Source of the DNA: Lutibacter sp.
GTDB taxonomy: Bacteria > Bacteroidota > Bacteroidia > Flavobacteriales > Flavobacteriaceae
Direction: 5' to 3'
NCBI GenBank assembly: GCA_021647265.1
Contig: JAKIVA010000035.1
Span: 1 to 32,232, forward strand
DNA length: 32,232 nucleotides
Part shown: positions 7,945 to 15,741 of the stretch, piece by piece
Position numbering within the stretch: position 1 is the first letter of the stretch
Layout of the letters: the number at the start of each line of letters is the position of its first letter
Position numbers and translations under genes: made by a program
The notes under the pieces: generated by a model
Told to the model about the DNA's origin: nothing
Seen by the model: only the letters and a program-made list of their open reading frames with translations
The model's database searches: none

Positions 7945-8115
7945 TTATTTTTTATCAGTAAGTTTTTTAGGATACCTTTTAGCTTCTTTTAGGCACTTAT
8001 TTAGCATCCATTCTAATTGTCCGTTTGTTGAACGAAATTCATCAGCTGCCCATTTTTCAATTGCTTTGAGCATATCTTCATTTATGCGTAGTGCAAACGC
8101 TTTTTTCTTTGCCAT
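7945..8115 (-). CDS. Arc/CopG-like ribbon-helix-helix protein
   Basis: This 56-residue ORF encodes MAKKKAFALRINEDMLKAIE, then KWAADEFRSTNGQLEWMLNK and a lysine-rich tail. The strand AFALRIN followed by two helices, with the NGQLEWML second helix, is the ribbon-helix-helix pattern of Arc/CopG/MetJ DNA-binding proteins, which act as dimers. Its ATG comes 2 nt after the hydrolase stop codon, so it is the last gene of the five-gene SPFH operon. Small RHH proteins of this type often sit near SPFH genes in Bacteroidota, as I recall. It may autoregulate the operon, but no operator could be identified. No toxin gene is adjacent, so an antitoxin role is not supported. Confidence 0.85.
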   Translation of the reverse strand: MAKKKAFALRINEDMLKAIEKWAADEFRSTNGQLEWMLNKCLKEAKRYPKKLTDKK

Positions 8116-8117
8116 GT

Positions 8118-9065
8118 TTATTTTATTTCTTTTACAAATGCTGTAATTAAACCCGTTAGTTCTTTCATAATGGGAAGCTCGGGGTTTGTATAGGATAACA
8201 TATTTTCATTAATATCACCATTTATTTCTTTAAAAATATGATTCATATTTTCAATTATTTTTAATTGTGAGTTTGAATTGGCTTTGTGTAGCAACTCTGC
8301 ATCAAAATTGCTTACTTGAATATCTTTTGTGCCATTGATTAGTAGCATAGGAATATTTAATTTTTTAATTTCTTCTTGAGGATTATATTTTATCCAAGAA
8401 ATTAAGAAAGGTTGTACAGATTTGTTGAATAATGAATTTAACATAGGATTAAATTTTTCTACAATAACTCCTTTTTTTAATTCACTCAAAACGCTACTAG
8501 CTTCATCTTTTAAAAAAGGCGCTTGTTTACTTAGTTGTTCAATAATAATTTCATCAATTGTTCTTCCAGCACCTTCTAACGATATAAATGCATCAGCAAT
8601 ATTTTTAGAGGCAATTATACCAACTAAACTTCCTTGGCTATGGCCAGCAACAACAATTTTTGAATATTTCCCAGAGTTTTTAAAATAATTAATAACTGTT
8701 TTAGCTTCATCTATAAAAGTGTCAAAAGTAATTGTATCTATTTTTTCTTTGTCATTTTTTGTATAAGAAAGTACGCTTTTATCAAACCTGTAGGTCGCAA
8801 TATTTTCTTCTACCAAACTTTCAGCTAAAAATTTTAATGAATTATTTTTCATTTGCACATTGTTGCCATTTCTGTCTGTTGGTCCAGAGCCTGGGATTAA
8901 AATTACCAGTGGAGTTTTCTTACTTAATGAAGGTGTTAGTAAAGTTCCATTTATGGTTACTGATTTTGTAGGAATGCTTAATTGGCTTTCTGTATAATTT
9001 TTCTCCTGAGAAAACAGTAAAGAAGAAATTAAACTAAAAATTAGGATATTTATGCTATGTTTCAT
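8118..9065 (-). CDS. Secreted alpha/beta hydrolase
   Basis: The protein has 315 residues and an N-terminal signal peptide (about 1-19, ending LLFSQ). The alpha/beta-hydrolase core is clear: an oxyanion-hole loop IPGSGPTDRNG (58-67), the nucleophile elbow GHSQGS with Ser143, the acid Asp248 in NGTKDIQV and His276 in ENMNHIFK. These form a complete triad, so it should be an active esterase or acyl-hydrolase in the periplasm; the substrate is unknown. Its start overlaps the end of the preceding membrane-protein gene by 11 bp, and the RHH gene follows after 2 nt, so it is translationally tied into the SPFH operon. Confidence 0.9.
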   Translation of the reverse strand: MKHSINILIFSLISSLLFSQEKNYTESQLSIPTKSVTINGTLLTPSLSKKTPLVILIPGSGPTDRNGNNVQMKNNSLKFLAESLVEENIATYRFDKSVLSYTKNDKEKIDTITFDTFIDEAKTVINYFKNSGKYSKIVVAGHSQGSLVGIIASKNIADAFISLEGAGRTIDEIIIEQLSKQAPFLKDEASSVLSELKKGVIVEKFNPMLNSLFNKSVQPFLISWIKYNPQEEIKKLNIPMLLINGTKDIQVSNFDAELLHKANSNSQLKIIENMNHIFKEINGDINENMLSYTNPELPIMKELTGLITAFVKEIK

Positions 9066-9567
9066 TCGTTATTATTTTGTGTTGATATGTGTTAAGAACT
9101 CTTTGTAATTCTTCTTTATTTTGTGTTCCTATTAAAATTTTACGTCCGTTTTTTAATTCTATTTGCAAACCAATAGTTCCTTTTGTAGTGAATGCTTTTC
9201 CTTTGTTCTTTCTAAAGCTAAATTTTATACCCCAACCACCATATTCAGAAATAGCATTATAATTTCTTATGTAACATTTAGAAATATGTTTCCAAGGTAT
9301 TCGTCTAAATGAAAAATGTAGCGGTTTATATTGATAATATATCCCTTTTTCATCAATTCTAGTTTTAAGATTTAAGTTTATAAAAAGTAAGAAGACTAGT
9401 AAAATGATGAGTAAGCCACTGAATGCTCCAATTTTTTCAGCGAAGCTATTTTGTGCTATGGTTTCCCATTCTTTCATAGTAGAAAAACCAACTACAATAA
9501 ATGCTATTGATAACCCTACAATTACTAGTGGTTGGTTAAACCGTTGTTCTTCCAAGTAAACCTTCAT
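9055..9567 (-). CDS. Two-TM membrane protein with PH-like C-terminal domain
   Basis: The protein has 170 residues. Two hydrophobic helices lie near 14-30 and 47-65, followed by a beta-rich soluble domain (RIDEKGIYYQY, FRRIPWKHISKCYIR, GTIGLQIELKNGRKILIGT, then a C-terminal helix). Two TMs plus a domain with a W-x-x-I strand and a final helix resemble the bacterial PH-like domain of small membrane proteins, but this is a shape-based guess. It starts 12 bp after the DUF4177 gene and overlaps the hydrolase start by 11 bp, so it is part of the SPFH operon. The function is unknown. Confidence 0.8.
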   Translation of the reverse strand: MKVYLEEQRFNQPLVIVGLSIAFIVVGFSTMKEWETIAQNSFAEKIGAFSGLLIILLVFLLFINLNLKTRIDEKGIYYQYKPLHFSFRRIPWKHISKCYIRNYNAISEYGGWGIKFSFRKNKGKAFTTKGTIGLQIELKNGRKILIGTQNKEELQRVLNTYQHKIITNET

Positions 9568-9579
9568 AATACAGTAAGT

Positions 9580-9750
9580 TTATCTATTTTTATCTCTTTC
9601 AAGAACGGCTTTTTGAATATTTCCTGATTGACCATAAGAAACACTCATAATTTGCCAACCTCGAGAAGAATACTTGTTAAATAAATCTTCAAAAATTTGA
9701 TCTTTTGTATCCCATTTTTTCTCAGGCTTTACTATTTTGTATTCTTTCAT
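9580..9750 (-). CDS. DUF4177-like small protein
   Basis: This 56-residue ORF encodes MKEYKIVKPEKKW, DTKDQIFEDLFNKYSSRGWQ and IMSVSYGQSGNIQKAVLERD. The pattern Y-K-I/V ... L-N-x-x-x-x-x-GW-x-hydrophobic ... AVLER is the usual signature of DUF4177, a small alpha/beta domain of unknown function. It begins 1 nt after the SPFH stop codon (TAA-A-ATG) and lies 12 bp before the next gene, so it is clearly translated within the operon. It has no signal peptide or membrane segment and is therefore cytoplasmic. Confidence 0.82.
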   Translation of the reverse strand: MKEYKIVKPEKKWDTKDQIFEDLFNKYSSRGWQIMSVSYGQSGNIQKAVLERDKNR

Positions 9751-9751
9751 T

Positions 9752-10612
9752 TTAATGATTTAAAGTTCCTGTATTAACTATTGGAATGGTGTCTTTATCA
9801 GAGCAAAGAACTACCATAAGGTTACTAACCATTGCCGCTTTTCGTTCTTCATCTAATTCTACAATATTTTTTTTACTTAATTCATCTAAAGCCATTTCAA
9901 CCATGCTTACTGCACCTTCCACTATTTTATGACGTGCAGCTACAATTGCGGTAGCCTGTTGACGTTTTAACATAGCACCTGCAATTTCTTGGGCATACGC
10001 TAAGTATCCAATACGTGCTTCTAAAACTTCAATCCCAGCCATATCTAAACGTTCAGAGAGTTCTTTTTCTAAGGCTTCACTTACTTCATTTACACTTGCT
10101 CTAAGCGTAATTTCTTCTTCCATACCTTCATCTTCAAAATTGTCATACGGATATAGGCTTGCTAATTTTCGAACAGCAGCATCAGATTGTACACGTACAA
10201 AATTTTCATAATTGTCTACATCAAATGCAGCTTTAAATGTATTTTTCACTTTCCAAACTAAAATGGTACTAATCATTATAGGGTTTCCTAGTTTGTCATT
10301 CACTTTTACACGTTCACTATCAAAATTGCTAGCTCTTAGTGAAATTCCCCTTTTACGATATAAGGGATTTGCCCAATAAAACCCATTTTCTTTCACGGTA
10401 CCAATGTATTTACCAAAAAGTAAAATTACTTTTGAGGTATTTGGATTCACCAAAAAGAATCCTGGAAGAATAATAATTGATAGGATAAAACAACTAAAAA
10501 ACAACCATGTAATTGAGTTAATGATGCTAAAAATACCTCCAGCAATTAATATAACCAAGAGGAAAAGCATAAAATAGCCATTAGATACTTTTATAATTTT
10601 TTCTTTATTCAT
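9752..10612 (-). CDS. SPFH domain membrane protein (stomatin/prohibitin/flotillin-like)
   Basis: The protein has 286 residues. Two N-terminal helices (about 13-33 and 34-53) anchor it. The SPFH domain follows at about 55-200, including NTSKVILLFGKYIGTVKENG, the strand pair VKVNDKLGNPIMISTILVWK, and a helical DMAGIEVLEARIGYLAYA segment. A helix with RQQATAIVAARHKIVEGAV (about 217-236) is the typical oligomerising tail. SPFH proteins form large ring- or cage-like membrane assemblies that scaffold proteases or organise membrane domains. No NfeD or FtsH gene is adjacent. It is the first gene of the five-gene operon and diverges from the S1/P1 nuclease. Confidence 0.92.
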   Translation of the reverse strand: MNKEKIIKVSNGYFMLFLLVILIAGGIFSIINSITWLFFSCFILSIIILPGFFLVNPNTSKVILLFGKYIGTVKENGFYWANPLYRKRGISLRASNFDSERVKVNDKLGNPIMISTILVWKVKNTFKAAFDVDNYENFVRVQSDAAVRKLASLYPYDNFEDEGMEEEITLRASVNEVSEALEKELSERLDMAGIEVLEARIGYLAYAQEIAGAMLKRQQATAIVAARHKIVEGAVSMVEMALDELSKKNIVELDEERKAAMVSNLMVVLCSDKDTIPIVNTGTLNH

Positions 10613-10701
10613 AATAGTTAATTTAAGATGATATTATTATTATATCATAAAGATATATAATTATTTTTAAATTTTACCAAAATATTAACAAACTTTATAA
10701 G

Positions 10702-10709
10702 TAACTTTG
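10702..10709 (+). promoter_or_regulatory. Putative -7 promoter element for the S1/P1 nuclease gene
   Basis: TAACTTTG matches TAnnTTTG and lies 15 nt before the ATG at 10725. The 112-bp divergent region also serves the SPFH operon; TATCTTTA on the opposite strand (10640-10647) is a weaker candidate there. Confidence 0.4.
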
Positions 10710-10724
10710 TGAAAATTTATAATT

Positions 10725-11513
10725 ATGAAAATCGTACAAAAAATTAGTTTTATAATAATTGTTTTATTTATAACTACACAAGTTAGCGCAACTAATCCGT
10801 ATTGGGGAAAAACAGGGCATAGAACAATTGGAGAAATTGCCAATAAGTATTTAAAAAATAAAACAAAACATAAAATTGCTGAATTATTAAATGGGCAAAG
10901 TCTTGCGCTGGTTTCAACTTTTGCCGATGACATAAAATCTGATAGACATTATGATGAATTTTATACTTGGCATTATGTAAATATGCCTTTTGATGTTGAT
11001 TATGAACATTCTAAAAAAAATCCAAAAGGAGATTTAGTAACTGGAATTGCAAAATGTAAAGCAGTAATTAAGGATAAAAACAGCACAAAAGAGGAAAAAG
11101 TTTTTTATTTAAAAATGTTAGTTCATTTAATAGGAGATTTACATCAGCCAATGCATACTGGAAGAAAAGAGGATAAAGGAGGGAATATGATTCAGGTTCA
11201 ATGGTTTGGAGAAGGTACTAATTTACACGCTGTTTGGGATACTAAAATGATTAACCAGTTTGGTATGGCTTATACCGAACTTGCTGATAATGCAGATAAA
11301 ATTTCAAAAGAACAAGTAAAATATTTACAAGAAGGAGACATTGTTGATTGGGCAAATGAAACGCATAAACTAGGGATACAAACCTATGGTTCTGTTAAAG
11401 TTGGAGAAAATTTACGTTATGGCTATATGTACAATCATTTTGCTTTGGTACGTTCTCAATTACAAAAAGGAGGAATTAGGTTGGCAAAAGTTTTGAACGA
11501 GTTATTTTCTTAA
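10725..11513 (+). CDS. S1/P1-type zinc nuclease
   Basis: The protein has 262 residues, with a signal peptide (about 1-22, ending VSA) and therefore secreted or periplasmic. The S1/P1 nuclease fold uses three zinc ions to cut single-stranded DNA and RNA, releasing 5'-phosphate products. The zinc ligands are visible in order: Trp27 near the mature N-terminus (NPYWGKTGHR), His32, Asp68 in FADDI, His83 in WHYVNMP, His134, Asp138 and His144 in HLIGDLHQPMH, and His168 and Asp172 in LHAVWD. The set is complete, so activity is likely. A small remnant may extend the signal-to-Trp1 distance by a few residues. It is a single gene ending 7 bp from the convergent pseudouridine synthase gene. Confidence 0.93.
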   Translation: MKIVQKISFIIIVLFITTQVSATNPYWGKTGHRTIGEIANKYLKNKTKHKIAELLNGQSLALVSTFADDIKSDRHYDEFYTWHYVNMPFDVDYEHSKKNPKGDLVTGIAKCKAVIKDKNSTKEEKVFYLKMLVHLIGDLHQPMHTGRKEDKGGNMIQVQWFGEGTNLHAVWDTKMINQFGMAYTELADNADKISKEQVKYLQEGDIVDWANETHKLGIQTYGSVKVGENLRYGYMYNHFALVRSQLQKGGIRLAKVLNELFS

Positions 11514-11520
11514 TAGATTG

Positions 11521-12309
11521 TTAGTTATTGTATGTTTTCCAACGTCGCCTTTCACGAATTAGCACCGATTTAAATTTATGAGGAATCTCAATTTTTAAGT
11601 GAATTGTTTTTAATGTTTTTGGATGTGAAAAAGATATTTCCGAAGCGCATAGAAAAAGTCCCTTTCCTTTGTAAAGGTTTTTTTTATCTCCGTATAGTTT
11701 ATCACCTAAAATAGGATGTCCAATGGAAGCCAAGTGAATACGTATTTGATGTGTTCTTCCTGTTTTAGGAGAAACTTTTAAACAAGTTAACTCATTAAAT
11801 TTTAAAGATTTCACAACTTTTACAATTTCAAAACTTGTTTCAGCAAGTTTTTCATCAATATTTAAGGTAATATGTTGGTTTTCAATTATTTTACCAATGG
11901 TAATAGCGCAATATATTTTTTGAATAGTTTGATTCGCAAATTGTTTTCCTAGTTCAACTTGTGCAGTTTTTGTTTTGGCAATTAACAAGATTCCAGATGT
12001 TTGATTATCTAACCTGTGAATGGGTGTAGGAATTTCTAGAGCATCTTGTTGAGAACTTTTATTTAAGTTAAAAGCTAAAGCATTTGCTACCGTTTTAAAC
12101 GTATTTCCACTAACTGTAATTCCCGCAGGTTTGTTAATTACAGCCATAAAATCATCTTCAAATACAACATCTAAATTAAATTTGTATACTTTCGGTTTTT
12201 TTGAAGAATTTTCAATTAACTCAATAACCTGATTTTGGTAAATCCAAGTAGCCGTTTTTGCAGTCGTTCCATTTATTAAAATAAGCCCCTTTTTTATAGC
12301 TTTTTTCAC
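11521..12309 (-). CDS. RluA-family pseudouridine synthase
   Basis: This enzyme converts uridine to pseudouridine in rRNA or tRNA. The catalytic aspartate is Asp101 in PIHRLDNQTSG, and the C-terminal GRTHQIRIHLASIGHPILGD block is also typical of the RluA family. The listed start is a GTG at 12309, the only ATG, GTG or TTG in the open frame. Convincing homologous sequence continues upstream without one: HIVPKG, then IRLQEYAPNIFHNYIPSKSG to about 12411. This is the first half of an S4-like RNA-binding domain (the second half, VKKAIKKGLILINGTTAKTA, lies inside the listed CDS). The true start may be a rare ATT (12412-12414), or the ATG has been lost. The neighbouring Nudix gene starts 187 bp away on the same strand. 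Confidence 0.9.
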   Translation of the reverse strand: MKKAIKKGLILINGTTAKTATWIYQNQVIELIENSSKKPKVYKFNLDVVFEDDFMAVINKPAGITVSGNTFKTVANALAFNLNKSSQQDALEIPTPIHRLDNQTSGILLIAKTKTAQVELGKQFANQTIQKIYCAITIGKIIENQHITLNIDEKLAETSFEIVKVVKSLKFNELTCLKVSPKTGRTHQIRIHLASIGHPILGDKLYGDKKNLYKGKGLFLCASEISFSHPKTLKTIHLKIEIPHKFKSVLIRERRRWKTYNN

Positions 12310-12495
12310 ACCACTTTTTGATGGAATATAGTTGTGAAAAATATTAGGTGCATATTCTTGTAATCGAATATTTTCAACTCCCTTTGGTACAATATGTGAG
12401 TAGACTACTTTAATAAATATTATGTTATTTTTAATTACAAAAATAACATAGTTAATTTAAAGATTACACTAAAATTTTAAAATTATAGGTACTTT

Positions 12496-12879
12496 TTAAA
12501 TGAACTGTTTTTTATAAAGTAATTCTATAACTTCTTTATAATCAAAGGATAACTTTAGTTTTATAGCTTCCTTATATGAAAACCAATTATAATCTAACAC
12601 TTCCAATTCTTGAATTTTTATTTTACCAGTCCAGTTTCCTAAAAAACGATAATAGTATCTGTCTTGCCAAATACCTTTTTTTAAAATTGAAGTAGGCGTA
12701 AAGTCTAGATTACACTCTTCTTTCACTTCTCTAATCACATTTTGCTCTGCAGTTTCACCTTCTTCAGCTCTGCCACCAGGGCAACCCCAAAATTCCGGGT
12801 AATTTTTAGTGTAGTTTGAACGTTGTAAAAGAAGGATTTTTTTGTTTTGAAGAATAATTCCTGAGGCAGCTAAAACCAT
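12496..12879 (-). CDS. Nudix hydrolase
   Basis: The protein has 127 residues, a compact single Nudix domain that hydrolyses nucleoside diphosphates linked to another moiety, using divalent metal. The Nudix box runs from Gly36 to Leu58: GRAEEGE at 36-42, then REVKEEC at 50-56, with Asn57 in place of the usual glycine. The metal-binding glutamates Glu51, Glu54 and Glu55 are present. The upstream WGCPGG motif (31-36) resembles the ADP-ribose/MutT-type group, but the substrate cannot be named. It lies 9 bp after the secreted-protein gene on the same strand and may be co-transcribed with it. Confidence 0.9.
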   Translation of the reverse strand: MVLAASGIILQNKKILLLQRSNYTKNYPEFWGCPGGRAEEGETAEQNVIREVKEECNLDFTPTSILKKGIWQDRYYYRFLGNWTGKIKIQELEVLDYNWFSYKEAIKLKLSFDYKEVIELLYKKQFI

Positions 12880-12888
12880 GTAAATATT

Positions 12889-13563
12889 TTATTGTTTTAT
12901 AACACCAAGCGTAGCAGTTTGACCGGTTGTTAAATTCCATTCCTTATCTGATAATAAATTTCCATTGGCATCATACAAACTAAATTCAGCGGTGTTAGGC
13001 CCTGAAAAACCTTGGTTTAATGCTTGGAAATCAATTCTATTATAACCATCTTTTAGTTTTACATAAATTACATAATAACTTCCTTTTAAGCCAACATTGT
13101 CACTTATAACCTGTTCATTCAAATAAATTTTAATACGATCACCATCAATATAACTGTGATCTCTTGTCTCTATTTTAACAATTCTACTAGTGGTTGTAAC
13201 AGTTCCTAAACCATAAGTACTTGCTAAAGTTTTGTGTGTTACATCTTTCCCCTTCCAATATTTCACCCCAATAATATCTTTATCTTCAGGGCGATTTTCA
13301 AGTAACATGTTAGAAGCATTATTATTAGAATACTTCTTTAAATTTTGATTTATAGCATTGGTGTTTACTTTTTTATTAATATTAAAATTAATATTTGGGT
13401 TTGTTTTTGTAGTTGAAGGGTTTGCTTTTAATTGGTTTGTCGAAAAAGTAGCACCAACTTCATTGTTTATAGTTTTTGTACTATCAATTTGAGAAAATAG
13501 GGCAAAAGAATTGAGTAGCGTAATAAAAAAGACTAGGGATGCTATTTTAAAATTTTGCGTCAT
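12889..13563 (-). CDS. Secreted flavobacterial protein of unknown function
   Basis: The protein has 224 residues, with a signal peptide (about 1-25, ending FALFSQ). After a low-complexity Asn/Thr/Lys-rich linker (about 30-85), a beta-rich domain covers 95-224. It contains VTTTSRIVKIETRDHSYIDGD, RIKIYLNEQVI, GSYYVIYVKLKDGYNRIDFQA and a final TGQTATLGVIKQ. I recall similar secreted proteins from other Flavobacteriaceae but not a function. There is no T9SS sorting domain and no catalytic motif. The N-terminal linker and the immunoglobulin-like strand pattern fit an exported binding or structural protein. The Nudix gene starts 9 bp after it. Confidence 0.8.
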   Translation of the reverse strand: MTQNFKIASLVFFITLLNSFALFSQIDSTKTINNEVGATFSTNQLKANPSTTKTNPNINFNINKKVNTNAINQNLKKYSNNNASNMLLENRPEDKDIIGVKYWKGKDVTHKTLASTYGLGTVTTTSRIVKIETRDHSYIDGDRIKIYLNEQVISDNVGLKGSYYVIYVKLKDGYNRIDFQALNQGFSGPNTAEFSLYDANGNLLSDKEWNLTTGQTATLGVIKQ

Positions 13564-13632
13564 ACAATTTACATTTGGTACTTTACAGCAAAAAAAATGC
13601 CAATAATTTTATAGATGAGTAAAAATACTAAA

Positions 13633-13660
13633 AAAAGTCTCAATTAATATTGAGACTTTT
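13633..13660 (-). terminator. Intrinsic terminator of htpG
   Basis: There is a perfect stem: AGTCTCAAT (13636-13644) pairs with ATTGAGACT (13649-13657) around a TAAT loop. It has an A-run on one side and a T-run on the other, and lies 35 bp past the htpG stop on the minus strand. Confidence 0.8.
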
Positions 13661-13694
13661 TATTAAATCTTTGTTAAACAATTTAATGTTAGGA

Positions 13695-15608
13695 TTATTT
13701 TACCATTTGAAAACTACGTTTTATAAAATTGGTTAATTCTTCACCCTGTAAAAGGCCTTGAGATAATTTAGCTAAATCAAATGCCTGTTGAATTAAGCGT
13801 TCTTGTTTCTTTTTAGTTTTAGTGCTTAAAATTTCACTAACCAAATCGTTGTTAGTATTAACAACTAAGTTATACATTTCAGGGAAATTACCCATTCCCA
13901 TCATTCCACCGCCACCAGTTGCTTGCATTTCTTTCATACGTCGCATAAATTCAGGTTGCGTAATAATAAAAGGATTGGCATTTGAATCCATAGCCTCTAA
14001 CTGAACAGTATACGTTTCTTTAGGTATTACACTTTCAATAATTGGTTTTAATTTTTCTTTTTCTTCGTCTGAAAGTTTACTTATTTTGGTGTCTTCCTTT
14101 TTTATTAAATTATCAATGTGATCAGCATCAACACGAACAAATTGAACATCTTTTTTAGAACCTTCTAATTTTTGTAATAAATGTGAAACAATTGGAGAAT
14201 CTAATAATAAAACAGTATAACCTTTTTCTTTTGCAGCATCAATGTAGCTGTGCTGTGCTTTTACATCAGAAGCGTATAAAACAATTAATTTATCATCTTT
14301 ATCTGTTTGTGATGGTTTAATTTTTTCTTCCAATTCACTCCAAATAAAATATTCTTTATCTACAGTTGGGTACAATGCAAATTTATCTGATTTTTCAAAG
14401 AATTTTTCTTCAGAAAGCATCCCGTATTCAATAATAACTTTAATGTCATCCCATTTTTCTTCAAATACCTTTCTGTCTTTTTTAAATAAACTAGTTAGTT
14501 TGTCAGCTACTTTTCTAGTTATGTAACTTGCTATTTTTTTAACAGCAGCATCGGATTGCAAATAAGAGCGAGATACATTTAACGGAATGTCTGGTGAATC
14601 AATTACACCACGTAACATTTGTAAAAAGTCAGGGACAATGCCTTCTACATTGTCGGTAACAAATACTTGATTTTGATACAGCTGAATTCTATCTTTTGTA
14701 GGGTCTAAATTTTTACTAAGTTTAGGAAAATATAAAATACCTGTTAAATGAAACGGATAATCTACATTTAAATGAATATGAAATAAAGGTTCTTCGAATT
14801 GCATAGGGTACAATTCTCGGTAAAACTCTTTATAATCTTTATCTTCTAAATCATTCGGACTTTTTGTCCAAGCTGGATTAGGATTGTTTACAATATTATC
14901 AACCGTAATCATTTTTTGTTCTTCGGTTGTCTCTTTACCCTCTTTATCTTTAAGAGTTTTTGGTTTGTGCTTAGAATCAGGAATTTCTTTAGTTCCAAAT
15001 TTAATTGGAATTGGCATAAACTTATTGTATTTGTTTAAAAGCTCGGTAATTTTACTTTCTTCTAAAAATTCGGTAGAATCGTCATCAATGTGCAAAACTA
15101 TTTCAGTTCCTCTTTCTTTTCTGTCAGTTTCTTCTAAAGTGTATTTTGGACTTCCATCACATTCCCAACGTACAGCTTTGGAATTTTTCTTAAAAGATTT
15201 TGTAAAAATTTCCACACTGTTTGCTACCATAAAAGAAGAGTAAAATCCTAGTCCAAAATGACCAATAATTCCAGAATCTTCTACCTTATCTTTGTATTTT
15301 TCAACAAATTCTTCTGCTCCAGAAAAAGCAATTTGATTAATGTATTTTTTTACTTCTTCGCCGGTCATCCCAATACCTTGGTCAATAATTCTAATTTCTT
15401 TTTTTTCTTTATCAACTTTTACTTCAATAATTGGGTTTCCTATATCTTCTTTAATTTCACCTAGAGTTGAAAGGTGTTTTAATTTTAAAGTTGCATCTGT
15501 TGCATTTGATATTAATTCACGTAAAAATATTTCGTGATCAGAATACAAGAATTTTTTAATAATAGGAAAAATATTTTCAGCAGTTATATTAATATTTCCA
15601 GTTGCCAT
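13695..15608 (-). CDS. htpG: Molecular chaperone HtpG (Hsp90)
   Basis: The protein has 637 residues, the full length for bacterial Hsp90. The N-terminal GHKL ATPase domain shows ELISNATDATLKL (about 29-41), DQGIGMTGEEV (about 76-86) and the GHFGLGFYSSFMV lid/glycine segment (about 116-128). The middle domain has the conserved SRSYLQSDAAVKKIA catalytic-arginine region. The C-terminal dimerisation domain contains a glycine/methionine-rich loop (GGGGMMGMGNFPEMY) near 570, as often seen in Bacteroidota HtpG. It folds client proteins under stress in the cytosol. A perfect hairpin terminator follows. The upstream region has a TGACA-AAC-TGACA direct repeat (15678-15690) that may be a heat-shock control element. 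It diverges from the GMC oxidoreductase gene. Confidence 0.97.
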   Translation of the reverse strand: MATGNINITAENIFPIIKKFLYSDHEIFLRELISNATDATLKLKHLSTLGEIKEDIGNPIIEVKVDKEKKEIRIIDQGIGMTGEEVKKYINQIAFSGAEEFVEKYKDKVEDSGIIGHFGLGFYSSFMVANSVEIFTKSFKKNSKAVRWECDGSPKYTLEETDRKERGTEIVLHIDDDSTEFLEESKITELLNKYNKFMPIPIKFGTKEIPDSKHKPKTLKDKEGKETTEEQKMITVDNIVNNPNPAWTKSPNDLEDKDYKEFYRELYPMQFEEPLFHIHLNVDYPFHLTGILYFPKLSKNLDPTKDRIQLYQNQVFVTDNVEGIVPDFLQMLRGVIDSPDIPLNVSRSYLQSDAAVKKIASYITRKVADKLTSLFKKDRKVFEEKWDDIKVIIEYGMLSEEKFFEKSDKFALYPTVDKEYFIWSELEEKIKPSQTDKDDKLIVLYASDVKAQHSYIDAAKEKGYTVLLLDSPIVSHLLQKLEGSKKDVQFVRVDADHIDNLIKKEDTKISKLSDEEKEKLKPIIESVIPKETYTVQLEAMDSNANPFIITQPEFMRRMKEMQATGGGGMMGMGNFPEMYNLVVNTNNDLVSEILSTKTKKKQERLIQQAFDLAKLSQGLLQGEELTNFIKRSFQMVK

Positions 15609-15677
15609 ATTTTAAGTTTTTTTAATTTAGTATTTAACGTATTCTATTAGTCAAAAAAAATACCAAACAAATAATTA

Positions 15678-15690
15678 TGACAAACTGACA
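15678..15690 (-). promoter_or_regulatory. TGACA-N3-TGACA direct repeat in htpG promoter region
   Basis: TGACA is repeated with a 3-nt spacer, reading TGTCAGTTTGTCA on the htpG strand. The repeat lies about 70-82 bp upstream of the htpG ATG. An AT-rich TATTTTTTTT stretch sits about 18 nt downstream on that strand and could be the matching -7 box. A role in heat-shock control is a guess. Confidence 0.35.
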
Positions 15691-15741
15691 TAGATTTTAA
15701 AAAAAATAGTATATTCATTTGTTTAAAAAGCAGTTATATAT

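Noticed and set aside
7945..8115. Toxin-antitoxin pair with the RHH protein as antitoxin
   Set aside because: No small toxin gene lies beside it; the adjoining gene is a secreted hydrolase with a signal peptide.
8422..8688. ORFs antisense to the hydrolase, HtpG and other genes
   Set aside because: They are shadows of well-supported genes in other frames, with no start signal or family resemblance.
12424..12460. Extension of the pseudouridine synthase to the in-frame stop
   Set aside because: Translated sequence before about 12414 (NYVIFVIKNN) is hydrophobic AT-rich noise without family resemblance.
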